Below, one piece after another: positions 1 to 8,065 of a DNA stretch of 55,496 nucleotides. The notes under the pieces are model-generated. The model did not search any database. It was not told the origin of the DNA and worked only from the letters and a program-made list of their open reading frames with translations. Both the position numbers and the translations under genes were made by a program. This DNA is from Dickeya chrysanthemi NCPPB 402. Its GTDB lineage: Bacteria; Pseudomonadota; Gammaproteobacteria; Enterobacterales; Enterobacteriaceae. Every line of letters begins with the position of its first letter. The first letter of the stretch is position 1. Location of the stretch: assembly GCF_000406105.1 (NCBI RefSeq), contig NZ_CM001974.1:325453-380948 (forward strand), written 5' to 3'.

Positions 1-126
1 TGTTGATCCAGCACTAATAAGGCTTGCGGCGTATCTTCCTTTTGACCGTTTTCCTTCCCCGGTAACGCAATATGGGTGCCGGGGAAGTCGGATCGTGACC
101 ATCGTATTGTTATTCAGGCGGGCAAC

Positions 127-149
127 AGAGCAAATAGTGCTCTTTTTTT
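127..149 (+). terminator. Rho-independent terminator of the gene left of the window
   Basis: The stem AGAGCA/TGCTCT with a 5-nt loop is followed directly by a run of T. It is oriented to end a plus-strand transcript entering from outside the window and separates it from ppiA. The rest of 1-260 contains no ORF I would defend. It should hold the ppiA promoter, but I cannot pick a convincing -35/-10 pair. Confidence 0.65.
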
Positions 150-260
150 CGCCAATGGGTGGTCGGGATCGCGTAAAAAAAGGTAAATGGGTAGCGCAGA
201 AAGGGACGGCTATTTAAAATCGGTACGCTTTCTGTCGTTGATCCTCAAAAGGAATTCTTC

Positions 261-836
261 ATGTCAAAACGTATACTGGCAGCGGTAGTCACTGTATTTT
301 CTCTGACCGCTTTTTCACCGGCTTTTGCCGCTACTACCACGTCCACCCATGTGCTGCTGACAACCTCTGCGGGCAACATCGAACTGGCTCTGGATGATCA
401 AAAAGCGCCGGTTTCTGTGAAAAACTTTGTTGATTACGTCAACAGTGGTTTTTACAACGGCACTATCTTCCACCGGGTGATCCCTGGGTTCATGGTTCAG
501 GGTGGCGGTTTCAGCAGTGATATGAAACAGAAACCCACCAATCCGCCTATCAAGAATGAAGCGGACAATGGCCTGCGTAACCTGCGTGGCACCATATCCA
601 TGGCACGCACCAGCGAAAAAGACAGCGCCACCAGCCAGTTCTTTATCAATGTTGCGGACAACGCTTTTCTGGATCATGGCCAGCGTGATTTTGGCTACGC
701 CGTCTTCGGTAAAGTGGTAAAAGGCATGGAAGTGGCTGACAAGATTTCTCAGGTTCAGACAGAAAATGTGGGGCCGTACCAGAATGTGCCTTCTAAACCG
801 ATTGTGATTCAGTCAGTGAAGATTATTAAGAAATAA
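261..836 (+). CDS. ppiA: Periplasmic peptidyl-prolyl cis-trans isomerase A (cyclophilin)
   Basis: A 191-residue cyclophilin that catalyses cis-trans isomerisation of Xaa-Pro bonds and assists folding in the periplasm. Residues 1-23 form a Sec signal peptide ending in AFA. The mature part carries the cyclophilin core: [13 protein letters not shown], then [20 protein letters not shown] and a [14 protein letters not shown] segment. An AAAAGGA ribosome binding site precedes the ATG. Length and motifs fit PpiA (RotA) of enterobacteria. In E. coli ppiA lies near pabA, argD and crp; here the same neighbours follow, but about 16 kb of accessory DNA separates ppiA from pabA. It is monocistronic, with a strong terminator at its 3' end. 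Confidence 0.96.
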   Translation: MSKRILAAVVTVFSLTAFSPAFAATTTSTHVLLTTSAGNIELALDDQKAPVSVKNFVDYVNSGFYNGTIFHRVIPGFMVQGGGFSSDMKQKPTNPPIKNEADNGLRNLRGTISMARTSEKDSATSQFFINVADNAFLDHGQRDFGYAVFGKVVKGMEVADKISQVQTENVGPYQNVPSKPIVIQSVKIIKK

Positions 837-876
837 CCACCTGCTGACCCGACATGTCCTGATGAGAGGTTAACCT

Positions 877-909
877 GTCCCTTTGCCGTTAAACGGCAAG
901 GGGACTTTT
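877..909 (+). terminator. ppiA terminator
   Basis: A 14-bp stem (GTCCCTTTGCCGTT pairing with AACGGCAAGGGGAC, one G-T pair) is followed by TTTT, about 40 nt after the ppiA stop. Confidence 0.85.
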
Positions 910-988
910 CATTTCAATCGACGCTATGCGTCCGCTTGCGCCTTTCTTTGCCCGGTTATTGCGCCTGTATCGGCTAATCAAATAGGTC

Positions 989-1018
989 ATGCCAGCCACT
1001 GGGCATGACTGGCATTTT
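989..1018. terminator. Second hairpin between convergent ppiA and pelZ
   Basis: ATGCCAG (989-995) pairs with CTGGCAT (1009-1015) and is followed by TTT on the plus strand. It lies between the convergent ppiA and pelZ genes and may stop transcripts from either side. The minus-strand side has no clear T tract. Confidence 0.4.
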
Positions 1019-1043
1019 CAATGGCAGATAATACCGGAGTGAT

Positions 1044-2309
1044 TTATTCCAGCTCTTTAGCCATTTGCTGCAACCAGGTATCCACATTCGTGCTCGGGAT
1101 CGTCAGCGCGCGTTTGGTGGCGGTGGCGGTCGGATACCCTCCCACTTCGCTCTGGCTGTTGACGAATGTGCCGCTGCGTTTCTGGAAGTCGTTAACGATG
1201 CGTTTATCCACCGTGTCGCGGTCTTTCGGACGAGCGCCGGCATGTTGTGTTACCTGATTGGCTACCGACGAGGCGCTGATCGCAGTCAACCCGGTGGGCC
1301 ACACCGGCGCCGATTTCAGCAGGTTAATGCCCGTGCCGGAGGTTTGAGCCACGGCTTTGCCTGCTTTGTCGAAGGCCAGGTTATCGCTCATCCAGACATC
1401 GCCGCCGGTGGTATTGCTGCCAACCAGCGACAGGCCGGATTTGGTGTTGGCACCGTGATACATCACGTTACCGGCGATCGCCACTTTGGCGTTAACCGGC
1501 AGAGAACGACCTTCCCATTCGCTCTGAATTGCGCCAATACGAATGCCCCAAATACCTGGGTTGTAGATCAGGTTGTTGACGACAACGCCGGTGGTCGCGC
1601 CCTTGAACCATGGGTTGCGTTCGTTGTTGTGGGCGTACAGGTTGCCGATGATTGCCGCGTTGGTCACGTTATCGTGGACCAGCGTGCCCATCGAGTGAAT
1701 GCCTTTAGAGTGGCTGGAGTCGTACAGACCTTCTGCAATGATGTTGTTGGAGAAGGTGACGTTATGCGCGGTGCCGGACTGGCCGTCGTAACGCGGGCCG
1801 GAAACCGACAGGTTTTCATCGGTGCCCCAGGCAAAGCTGCAATGGTCCACCACCACGTTGTAGGCATTCGGCCCGGTGAGCGACACGTCTTTTTCAAAGC
1901 CGCTCTTTTTGGCGTGGCCGTTATCGCCGATGCGGAAACGGATATGCTGCATCAGGACGTCATGGGTGGAGATCGACATACCGCCCTTAACCAGGGTGAT
2001 ACCTGGCGATGGCGCTGTTTGCCCGGCAATGGTGACGTAGGGTTCGGCGAGCCGGATGTCTTGCTCGTTGAGGTCAATAATACCGCCCACTTCAAACACG
2101 ATAATACGCGGGCCTTTGGTAGCCAGCGCTTCGCGCAGCGAGCCGGCGCCGCTGGATGCCAGTGTGGTGACGCGAATAACTTTGCCGCCGCTGCCGGCCA
2201 CCGTTTCGGTGCCGAATCCTTTCAGGTCAGGGGCGGCAGTACTGGCGGCCTGAGCGGTCAGGACGCTGGTACTGAATAATAATGTGAATAACAGGGTGTG
2301 TTTCATCAT
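1044..2309 (-). CDS. pelZ: Secondary pectate lyase PelZ (PL1 family)
   Basis: A 421-residue secreted pectate lyase. It cleaves polygalacturonate by beta-elimination, with calcium, in the plant cell wall. Residues 1 to about 22 form a signal peptide (hydrophobic LLFTLLFSTSVL, ending AQA). The beta-helix segment VVVDHCSFAWGTDENLSVS is the PL1 counterpart of the calcium/substrate loop. The D. dadantii 3937 pelZ product was described at 420 residues next to pelB and pelC, which matches size and place; the tandem ATG at the start explains the one-residue difference. A terminator-like hairpin separates it from pelB upstream, so it depends on read-through or on its own weak promoter. It is clearly more distant in sequence than PelB and PelC are from each other. 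Confidence 0.9.
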   Translation of the reverse strand: MMKHTLLFTLLFSTSVLTAQAASTAAPDLKGFGTETVAGSGGKVIRVTTLASSGAGSLREALATKGPRIIVFEVGGIIDLNEQDIRLAEPYVTIAGQTAPSPGITLVKGGMSISTHDVLMQHIRFRIGDNGHAKKSGFEKDVSLTGPNAYNVVVDHCSFAWGTDENLSVSGPRYDGQSGTAHNVTFSNNIIAEGLYDSSHSKGIHSMGTLVHDNVTNAAIIGNLYAHNNERNPWFKGATTGVVVNNLIYNPGIWGIRIGAIQSEWEGRSLPVNAKVAIAGNVMYHGANTKSGLSLVGSNTTGGDVWMSDNLAFDKAGKAVAQTSGTGINLLKSAPVWPTGLTAISASSVANQVTQHAGARPKDRDTVDKRIVNDFQKRSGTFVNSQSEVGGYPTATATKRALTIPSTNVDTWLQQMAKELE

Positions 2310-2366
2310 GGCTTGATCCCTATGCCGGGGGGGCTTGTCCTGCCTGATGGCGAGGAGCGGCTAAAT

Positions 2367-2398
2367 AAAAAACGGGCGAGTAAAGCGTGCTCTCCCGT
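2367..2398 (-). terminator. Terminator between pelB and pelZ
   Basis: Read on the minus strand, ACGGGAGAG pairs with CTCGCCCGT (one mismatch) and is followed by TTTTTT. It should stop or reduce pelB transcription before pelZ. A second GC-rich hairpin without a T tract (CGCCCGGCAGAGCCGGGCG, 2421-2439) lies just upstream. Confidence 0.75.
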
Positions 2399-2478
2399 CC
2401 AGAATGAATCTTGCGATAACCGCCCGGCAGAGCCGGGCGGAGGGCGTTCCAGGCATCAGCGATGCCGACGGGAACGGA

Positions 2479-3606
2479 TTATTTACAGGCTGAGCTGGCC
2501 AGCGTGGCCAGGTTTTTGCCTACACCGGCGTAGTTGGCCAGTTTGTCTTTCACGCACTGTGCGCTAACCGGGCTGTAGCTATAAGGCACGGTCGGGTAGG
2601 TGCCAGTGGAGGTCCAGGTGTCAGCGTTGCGGTACTCTTTTGTATCCGGCGTCCAGGTGATGTTGTAGGTGGCGAAATCAGCCGGTTTGGTGATGTTGTT
2701 GCCTTTCAGCACCCAGGTGCCGAAGTTGCTGCCGTCATAGCGGGAGGTGACCGGGCTCACCGCGTTTTCGAACCAGTTGTTTTCGATCAGCGCCTTGCCG
2801 TTCTGACGGACGTTCAGGCCGGAACTGGTGATACCGGTGTACAGGTTGTTGTAGGCATGGACGTTACCACCGCGCTGCAACGGCAGACGAGCATTGACGT
2901 CGCTGTAGATGTTGTGGTGATAGGTGATGTTGCGTTCAGCCGTGTCGGAGGAGCTGAAACCAGACAGGCCGACTTTCTTCACGCCGTGGATGTAGTTGTA
3001 AGAGATGGTGACGTAAGTCGCGCCTTTTTTGATATCGATCGCGGATTCGAAGGTGGTGTCGCCATCTTTAGTACCGTCGCACTCGTGGTTAGCGGCAAAC
3101 AGTTCGTTATGATCCAGCCAGACGTTCGGCGAGTTGTCGATACGGAACATATCGCCGTCCTGAGCCCCGCCCGGCAGGTAGCCGATACGCATGTTGCGTA
3201 CCACGATGTCGGAAGAGTTGACGATCCAGATACCGAAGTTAGCGGAAGAACCGTTGGCACCGATAATGGTGAGCCCTTTGGTGAAATCTTTGATTTCCAC
3301 GCCACGGGCATCTTTGCTCCACTGGCCGCAGATATTGGCGGCGGCGGCATTAATCAGGCTGTCTTCGTTGCCGGTATAGGTGATCACCAGCGGATAAGCC
3401 CCGCCTTTCACTTTTTTGCCGTTAGCGTCGACTTTAGCGGCTTCAATGATATTGACGATGTCCTGCATTGAGCTGGCCGTTTTCTTCACGGCGCCGGAGA
3501 CGTCACCACCGTCCGTTTTGGTATAACCGCCGGTATCCGCGGCCAGGCTGTATTGACTGAATGCCAACAGCAGGCCGGCGGCAATCGGAGTAATGAGTGA
3601 TTTCAT
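2479..3606 (-). CDS. pelB: Major pectate lyase PelB
   Basis: A 375-residue secreted PL1 pectate lyase, a major maceration enzyme of Dickeya. The 22-residue signal peptide ends SLA before ADTGGY, so it is exported by Sec and then by the Out type II system. The DGD pair (about 150-152), the E and D of TTFESAID, the lysines of GVKK and the catalytic arginine of NARLPLQR (about R240) are all present. It is about 80-85% identical to the neighbouring PelC by eye. I call it PelB because its N-terminus and KTDGGDVSGAV segment match what I recall of EC16 PelB. Published naming of B and C could be swapped between strains. A KdgR box and CRP-like site lie upstream and a terminator downstream. Confidence 0.9.
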   Translation of the reverse strand: MKSLITPIAAGLLLAFSQYSLAADTGGYTKTDGGDVSGAVKKTASSMQDIVNIIEAAKVDANGKKVKGGAYPLVITYTGNEDSLINAAAANICGQWSKDARGVEIKDFTKGLTIIGANGSSANFGIWIVNSSDIVVRNMRIGYLPGGAQDGDMFRIDNSPNVWLDHNELFAANHECDGTKDGDTTFESAIDIKKGATYVTISYNYIHGVKKVGLSGFSSSDTAERNITYHHNIYSDVNARLPLQRGGNVHAYNNLYTGITSSGLNVRQNGKALIENNWFENAVSPVTSRYDGSNFGTWVLKGNNITKPADFATYNITWTPDTKEYRNADTWTSTGTYPTVPYSYSPVSAQCVKDKLANYAGVGKNLATLASSACK

Positions 3607-3806
3607 GAGTCGAGTTCCTGTTTTTTAAAAAAATATGAGATGGGCATTTATCGTTCCACATGCCCTTACTTATGGTTGATGCGGTAGGGATATTCCCGCC
3701 ATGTTTTCTGTTAGTCGCATGAATCACGTCGGGTATAGATAAGTAAAACCGAATCACACGCATCAACCTGTGCTCAGTTTTAGCTCAAAAAGGATACATT
3801 TCAATA

Positions 3807-3825
3807 GTTGGAACGCCGGTTCATT
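3807..3825 (-). promoter_or_regulatory. KdgR operator of pelB
   Basis: The site GTTGGAACGCCGGTTCATT matches 15 of 19 positions of the KdgR consensus AATRAAAYRNYRTTTYATT. It overlaps the likely -10 (AATAAT on the minus strand, 3823-3828), about 200 bp before the pelB start, so bound KdgR would block RNA polymerase. The transcript would have a roughly 200-nt leader containing GGA motifs that RsmA could recognise (inference). Confidence 0.72.
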
Positions 3826-3852
3826 ATTAGTATCTATTATGTTTTTTCGAAT

Positions 3853-3868
3853 TATGACAGGCGTCACT
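3853..3868 (-). promoter_or_regulatory. CRP site upstream of pelB
   Basis: TATGA-N6-TCACT has one mismatch in each half to TGTGA-N6-TCACA. It lies 27 bp upstream of the KdgR box, the same arrangement as at pelC. Activation by cAMP-CRP of pel genes is established in Dickeya. Confidence 0.6.
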
Positions 3869-3995
3869 TTTTGTGGACGGAGTTCCGACCTGTCGCTTAT
3901 AACCGTTAATAATTAAAAAGCTATTGATTATTAAATTTGTCTGAAAAGCGACGTCAGGCTTGTGCATCTTGCCGGGTTCTCAGTGGATCGGTAGC

Positions 3996-4023
3996 AAAAA
4001 AAGAGCGGGCATTGAGCCCGCTC
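3996..4023 (-). terminator. pelC terminator
   Basis: Minus-strand stem GAGCGGGC/GCCCGCTC with loop TCAAT, followed by seven T. It ends pelC and makes pelC and pelB separate transcription units. Confidence 0.9.
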
Positions 4024-4075
4024 GAGGGTGGGATAACCCGGTGAGTCAGGCGGATGCGCCTGCCTCTGCGTGAGA

Positions 4076-5203
4076 TTATTTACAGGCTGTGCTGGTCAGC
4101 GTGGCCAGATTTTTACCCACGCCGGCATAGCCAGGCAGTTTGTCCTTCACGCATTGTGCGCTGACCGGGCTGTAGTTGTAGGCCACGGTCGGGAAGGTGC
4201 CGGTGGAGGTCCAGCTGTCGGCATTCACATAAGGCTTGGTGTCGGCCGTCCAGGTGATGCTGTAGGTAGAGAAGTCGGCCGGTTTGGTGATGTTGTTGCC
4301 TTTCAGCACCCAGGTACCGAAGTTTTTGCCGTCATAACGGGACGTTACCGGGTTTATCGCCTTCTCGAACCAGTTGTTTTCGATCAGTGCCTGGCCGTTC
4401 TGGCGCACGTTCAGGCCGGAACCGGTGATGTTGGTGTACAGGTTGTTGTAAGCGTGAACCAGACCACCACGTTGCAACGGCAGACGGGCGTTAACGTCGT
4501 TGTAGTAGTTATGGTGATAGGTAATATTGCGGCCGGTATCACTGCTGCTGGAACCATCCAGACCCACTTTTTTCACACCGTGGATGTAGTTGTAGGAGAC
4601 GGTGACGGTGTTCGACGCGCCCTTGATATCAACGGCGGATTCAAAGGTGGTGTCGTTGTCCGGTGTGCCGTCGCACTCATGGTTGGCGGCGAACAATTCG
4701 TTATGGTCAACCCAGACATTCGGCGAATCGTCGACGCGGATCATGTCGCCATCTTTAGCGCCGCCCGGCAGGTAGCCGATACGCATGTTCTGTACCACCA
4801 CATCGGAGGATTTCTTAATCCAGATGCCGAAGTTGGCGGAAGAACCGTTGGCGCCAATGATGGTGATGCCTTTGGTGAACTCTTTGATTTCTACGCCACG
4901 CGGGTCTTTGCTCCACTGGCCGCAGATATTGGCGGCAGCGGCGTTGATCAACGAGTCTTCGTTACCGGTATAGGTGATTACCAGCGGATAGGCGCCGCCT
5001 TTCACTTTTTTGCCGTTGGCATCCAGACGTGCGGCGTCGATGATATTGACGATATCCTGCATCGAGGTTGCGGTCTTGCTGACGGCACCCGTCACGTTGC
5101 CCCCTGCAGTAGCGGCGTAGCCACCGGTATCGGTAGCGGCCAGCAAAGGTTGGCTGAGCGCCAGTAACAGTCCAGCGGTAATTGGGGTAATGAGTGATTT
5201 CAT
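4076..5203 (-). CDS. pelC: Major pectate lyase PelC
   Basis: A 375-residue secreted pectate lyase that, from memory, is identical or nearly so to the crystallised E. chrysanthemi PelC. The signal peptide is residues 1-22, and mature protein starts ATDTGGY. In precursor numbering the known calcium ligands and catalytic residues are all present: D151, D153, E188, D192, K194, K212 and R240 (mature D129, D131, E166, D170, K172, K190, R218). It works in the plant apoplast, releasing unsaturated oligogalacturonates that feed the KdgR-controlled pathway. It has its own KdgR and CRP sites and its own terminator. It is divergent from the decarboxylase/ELIC operon. Confidence 0.95.
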   Translation of the reverse strand: MKSLITPITAGLLLALSQPLLAATDTGGYAATAGGNVTGAVSKTATSMQDIVNIIDAARLDANGKKVKGGAYPLVITYTGNEDSLINAAAANICGQWSKDPRGVEIKEFTKGITIIGANGSSANFGIWIKKSSDVVVQNMRIGYLPGGAKDGDMIRVDDSPNVWVDHNELFAANHECDGTPDNDTTFESAVDIKGASNTVTVSYNYIHGVKKVGLDGSSSSDTGRNITYHHNYYNDVNARLPLQRGGLVHAYNNLYTNITGSGLNVRQNGQALIENNWFEKAINPVTSRYDGKNFGTWVLKGNNITKPADFSTYSITWTADTKPYVNADSWTSTGTFPTVAYNYSPVSAQCVKDKLPGYAGVGKNLATLTSTACK

Positions 5204-5358
5204 AGCCAGTATTCCTTTTCTCTAAACCATAAATATGTTGTGGGCATGAGTTATTCCCTGCGCCCGTAGTGGGTGTTGACCGGGATGCATTGGTAAGGCT
5301 TGCCAATCTATTCCGGTAACCCACGTCAGTCTTAGTGTAAAAATCAAACAATTCAATA

Positions 5359-5377
5359 ATTGAAATACCATTTCATT
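5359..5377 (-). promoter_or_regulatory. KdgR operator of pelC
   Basis: ATTGAAATACCATTTCATT matches 18 of 19 consensus positions for the pectin-catabolism repressor KdgR. It overlaps a near-consensus -10 (GATAAT on the minus strand, 5375-5380), with no good -35, which fits a CRP-dependent promoter. Confidence 0.85.
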
Positions 5378-5405
5378 ATCTTGATCGAATAGATTTTCTA
5401 ATAGT

Positions 5406-5421
5406 TTTGAGCGAGCTCACG
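5406..5421 (-). promoter_or_regulatory. CRP site upstream of pelC
   Basis: TTTGA-N6-TCACG, centred about 40-45 bp before the predicted pelC start point, resembles a class II CRP position. The 28-bp gap to the KdgR box is almost the same as at pelB (27 bp). Confidence 0.58.
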
Positions 5422-5492
5422 CTAACGGATTCCGCTAATGACACCGGATGAAATTATTTAGTAAATCTTCATTGTTTTGGTTTGGTATGAAT

Positions 5493-5508
5493 TGTGAAGC
5501 CGCTCACT
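5493..5508. promoter_or_regulatory. Strong CRP-like site in the pelC/decarboxylase divergent region
   Basis: TGTGA-AGCCGC-TCACT differs from the CRP consensus at one position. It lies about 160 bp before the decarboxylase start and about 290 bp before pelC, so it may serve either direction. It is the best CRP match in the 5204-5661 gap. Confidence 0.6.
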
Positions 5509-5661
5509 TACATGACGACGAGCCCGTTGATGGGGAATGTGCGGTGCGTGCTTTCCTTTCTCTCCCGCATTTCGCCGTATTTCCACGCTGAATAGCCGCG
5601 CTCGTTAATCGAGTGATTCCCTACCCTGCTGTTATCACTGAAATGAGCAGAGGGTGAAGAT

Positions 5662-7032
5662 ATGCAACCGGTTGATGAGCTGACGATTTTGGCCGAAGGG
5701 CTGCACGATGTGGTACGAAGGCGAATCTTGCGCACTTATATCGCACACATGGAGGAACAACGGCGGCATTTTGCCGGTTTTCAAACCAATCAGCAGGGGG
5801 AGTTCGACGCCGGGCTGCGCCCGCTGCTGGGGATGAACCTGTTAAACCTAGGAGACAGCATGGAACCCGGCGCTTATCAGGTGAACAGCAAGCGTTTTGA
5901 ACGAGCAGTGCTGGATTATTACGCCAGGTTGTGGCGCCTGCCGTCGCCATACTGGGGATACCTGACGGCGATGGGGTCGACCGAAGGCAATCTGTTTGCG
6001 CTGTGGAATGCGCGCGATTTTCTGTGCGGAGCGCCCACCACGCAGTGGCCGGCCGCCGCAGGCGTACGCTACGCGCCGGTGGTACTGTATTCCGAACGCA
6101 GCCACTATTCGCTGGCCAAGGCGTGCCGGGTATTGCAATTGGCAACCCCCGCCGAGGCGGGCCCCTCGCTGGGGCGTTGCCCGATCAACGCCGGGGTATG
6201 GCCGCGGGCGTTGCCTTGCGATGATGCCGGTCGTGTGGATGTGGAGAGCTTGCTGCAACTGGCGACGTTTTTTTATCGCTACCGACGGCCGGTGATTATT
6301 TGCCTCACCAGCGGGACCACGTTTAGCGGCGCCTGTGACGACTGGCGGCAGATTACGGCGCAATTGCAGCGGCGGTTGCCGCCGAATACGCCGCAACAAC
6401 GTAGCTATTGGCTGCATGTCGATGGTGCGTTGTCGTCCAACTATCTGCCGTTTTGGCCGGAACCGGAAGGGTGCCGACTGGCGATTGATGCACAGGCGGC
6501 ATCGCTGCATTCCATTTGCGCCAGTCCGTATAAATGGCTGAGTATGCCGTGGCCGTGCGGCGTGGTGATGCTGTCCGAGCCTTACCGCACGGTGGCGCTC
6601 AGCCGGCCGACTTATATCGGCAGCGGGGATGCCACCTTATCCGGGTCGCGTCCCGGTTTGTCTGCGGTGGTGTTGTGGAACCAACTGTGCCGCTTCGGCG
6701 AGCAGGGGCAGCAGGACATGCTCCGCCGCTGTCACGAGATACAGCGTTACGCTTACCAGCGGCTCCGCTATCTGTTTGAGCGGCTTGACCCCGAACGGGA
6801 GCGATTGTTTCTGCAACCGCTACTCAGCGGTTCGCTGATAGTGCAGTTCAGCGCGCCGCATCAATCGATTATCGATCGTTTCTCATTATCCAGCGACCAA
6901 CTGAGGGTGCAGGGAAAGCCCATGCTTTTCTGCCATCTGGTGGTGTTGCCGCATTGCCATCGGGCGCTGGTGGATAACCTGTTGTGGACGCTTGCGCAGC
7001 CCGGCGCTTTTCCCACAGAGAAGGAGGCGTGA
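5662..7032 (+). CDS. PLP-dependent decarboxylase (histidine/aromatic amino acid decarboxylase type)
   Basis: A 456-residue cytoplasmic group II PLP decarboxylase, expected to turn an amino acid into a primary amine and CO2. Motifs in order: [12 protein letters not shown] and [14 protein letters not shown] (about 62-90), [13 protein letters not shown] (98-110, cofactor phosphate loop), [14 protein letters not shown] (about 215-228), HVDGA with D254 for the pyridine nitrogen, and SPYKWL with K291 as the Schiff-base lysine. It most resembles bacterial histidine decarboxylases, but the substrate cannot be read from sequence. The ribosome binding site is AGAGGGTGA. Its stop lies one base before the ELIC ATG, so it is the first gene of a four-gene operon with an amine-gated channel and a transporter. 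Confidence 0.85.
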   Translation: MQPVDELTILAEGLHDVVRRRILRTYIAHMEEQRRHFAGFQTNQQGEFDAGLRPLLGMNLLNLGDSMEPGAYQVNSKRFERAVLDYYARLWRLPSPYWGYLTAMGSTEGNLFALWNARDFLCGAPTTQWPAAAGVRYAPVVLYSERSHYSLAKACRVLQLATPAEAGPSLGRCPINAGVWPRALPCDDAGRVDVESLLQLATFFYRYRRPVIICLTSGTTFSGACDDWRQITAQLQRRLPPNTPQQRSYWLHVDGALSSNYLPFWPEPEGCRLAIDAQAASLHSICASPYKWLSMPWPCGVVMLSEPYRTVALSRPTYIGSGDATLSGSRPGLSAVVLWNQLCRFGEQGQQDMLRRCHEIQRYAYQRLRYLFERLDPERERLFLQPLLSGSLIVQFSAPHQSIIDRFSLSSDQLRVQGKPMLFCHLVVLPHCHRALVDNLLWTLAQPGAFPTEKEA

Positions 7033-7033
7033 T

Positions 7034-8065
7034 ATGCGAATACTGTGGATATTGCTCGGGCTTGGCGGGTTGCTGTGTGCGATGCAGACGAGGGCGGCAG
7101 GAGGAGATAATACTGCGGACGTCCGGCCGGTCGATGTGAGCGTGAGTATTTTCATCAATAAAATCTACGGCGTGAACACGCTGGAACAGACCTATAAGGT
7201 CGATGGGTATATCGTCGCGCAATGGACCGGTAAACCGCGTAAAACACCCGGCGATAAGCCCTTAATTATTGAAAATAATCAGATCGAGCGCTGGATCACC
7301 GGCGGTCTATGGGTGCCGGCGCTGGAGTTCATCAACGTGGTCGGCAGCCCGGACACCGGTAATAAACGCCTGATGCTGTTTCCCGATGGGCGGGTGATTT
7401 ATAACGCCCGCTTTTTGGGGGCGTTCAGCAATGACATGGATTTTCGGCTGTTCCCGTTTGATCATCAACAGTTCGTATTGGAACTGGAGCCATTTTCCTA
7501 TAACAACCAGCAGTTGCGGTTCAGCAGCATCCAGGTCTACACCGAGAATATTGATAACGAAGAGATCGATGAATGGTGGATCCGCGGTAAAGCGTCAACC
7601 CACATTAGCGATATTCGTTACGACCATCTGAGCAGTGTACAGCCCAACCAGAATGAGTTTTCTCGCATTACGGTGCAGATAGACGCGGTGCGTAATCCGT
7701 CGTACTACCTGTGGAGCTTCATTCTGCCGCTGGGGCTGATTATCGCCGCTTCCTGGAGTGTGTTCTGGCTGGAGTCGTTCTCCGAGCGGTTGCAAACCTC
7801 TTTTACGTTGATGTTAACGGTGGTGGCCTACGCGTTTTACACCAGCAACATTCTGCCGCGCCTGCCTTACACCACCGTCATAGACCAGATGATTATCGCC
7901 GGTTATGGCAGCATTTTCGCTGCAATTCTACTGATTATCTTTGCACATCATCGCCGGGCGAGCGGGCTGGAAGACGAGCGGTTGATACGTCGTTGCCGGC
8001 TGGCTTTCCCGCTCGGATTTCTGACGATTGGCGGCTGGCTGATTATACGAGGGCTCACGCTATGA
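7034..8065 (+). CDS. Pentameric ligand-gated ion channel ELIC
   Basis: A 343-residue cys-loop-superfamily channel, clearly the ELIC of Erwinia/Dickeya chrysanthemi. Start at 7034 is set by AAGGAGG six bases upstream and by a good signal peptide (residues 1 to about 21). An extracellular beta-sandwich domain of about 200 residues follows, facing the periplasm, with no Cys-loop cysteines ([15 protein letters not shown]). Then come four transmembrane helices, with the pore helix in [16 protein letters not shown]. Residues of the known amine site are recognisable in LELEPF, DIRYDHL and NEFSRI. Purified ELIC is a cation channel opened by primary amines such as cysteamine, propylamine and GABA. Its gene partners here are an amino acid decarboxylase, a sensor-like protein and an MFS transporter; it overlaps the next gene by ATGA. 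Confidence 0.96.
   Translation: MRILWILLGLGGLLCAMQTRAAGGDNTADVRPVDVSVSIFINKIYGVNTLEQTYKVDGYIVAQWTGKPRKTPGDKPLIIENNQIERWITGGLWVPALEFINVVGSPDTGNKRLMLFPDGRVIYNARFLGAFSNDMDFRLFPFDHQQFVLELEPFSYNNQQLRFSSIQVYTENIDNEEIDEWWIRGKASTHISDIRYDHLSSVQPNQNEFSRITVQIDAVRNPSYYLWSFILPLGLIIAASWSVFWLESFSERLQTSFTLMLTVVAYAFYTSNILPRLPYTTVIDQMIIAGYGSIFAAILLIIFAHHRRASGLEDERLIRRCRLAFPLGFLTIGGWLIIRGLTL

Noticed and set aside
1065..2279. 404-codon plus-strand ORF opposite pelZ
   Set aside because: Shadow of the pelZ reading frame; no recognisable protein motifs, and the minus strand encodes a clear PL1 lyase.
4070..5167. 365-codon plus-strand ORF opposite pelC
   Set aside because: Antisense shadow with repetitive hydrophobic composition; a similar shadow occurs opposite pelB simply because the genes are duplicates.
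6992..7033. Longer start for ELIC
   Set aside because: It would overlap the decarboxylase, spoil the signal peptide, and lacks the AAGGAGG site found before 7034.
7711..8061. Longer start for the Cache-like protein
   Set aside because: It overlaps most of the ELIC membrane domain in another frame; the ATGA overlap start at 8062 begins with a proper membrane helix.
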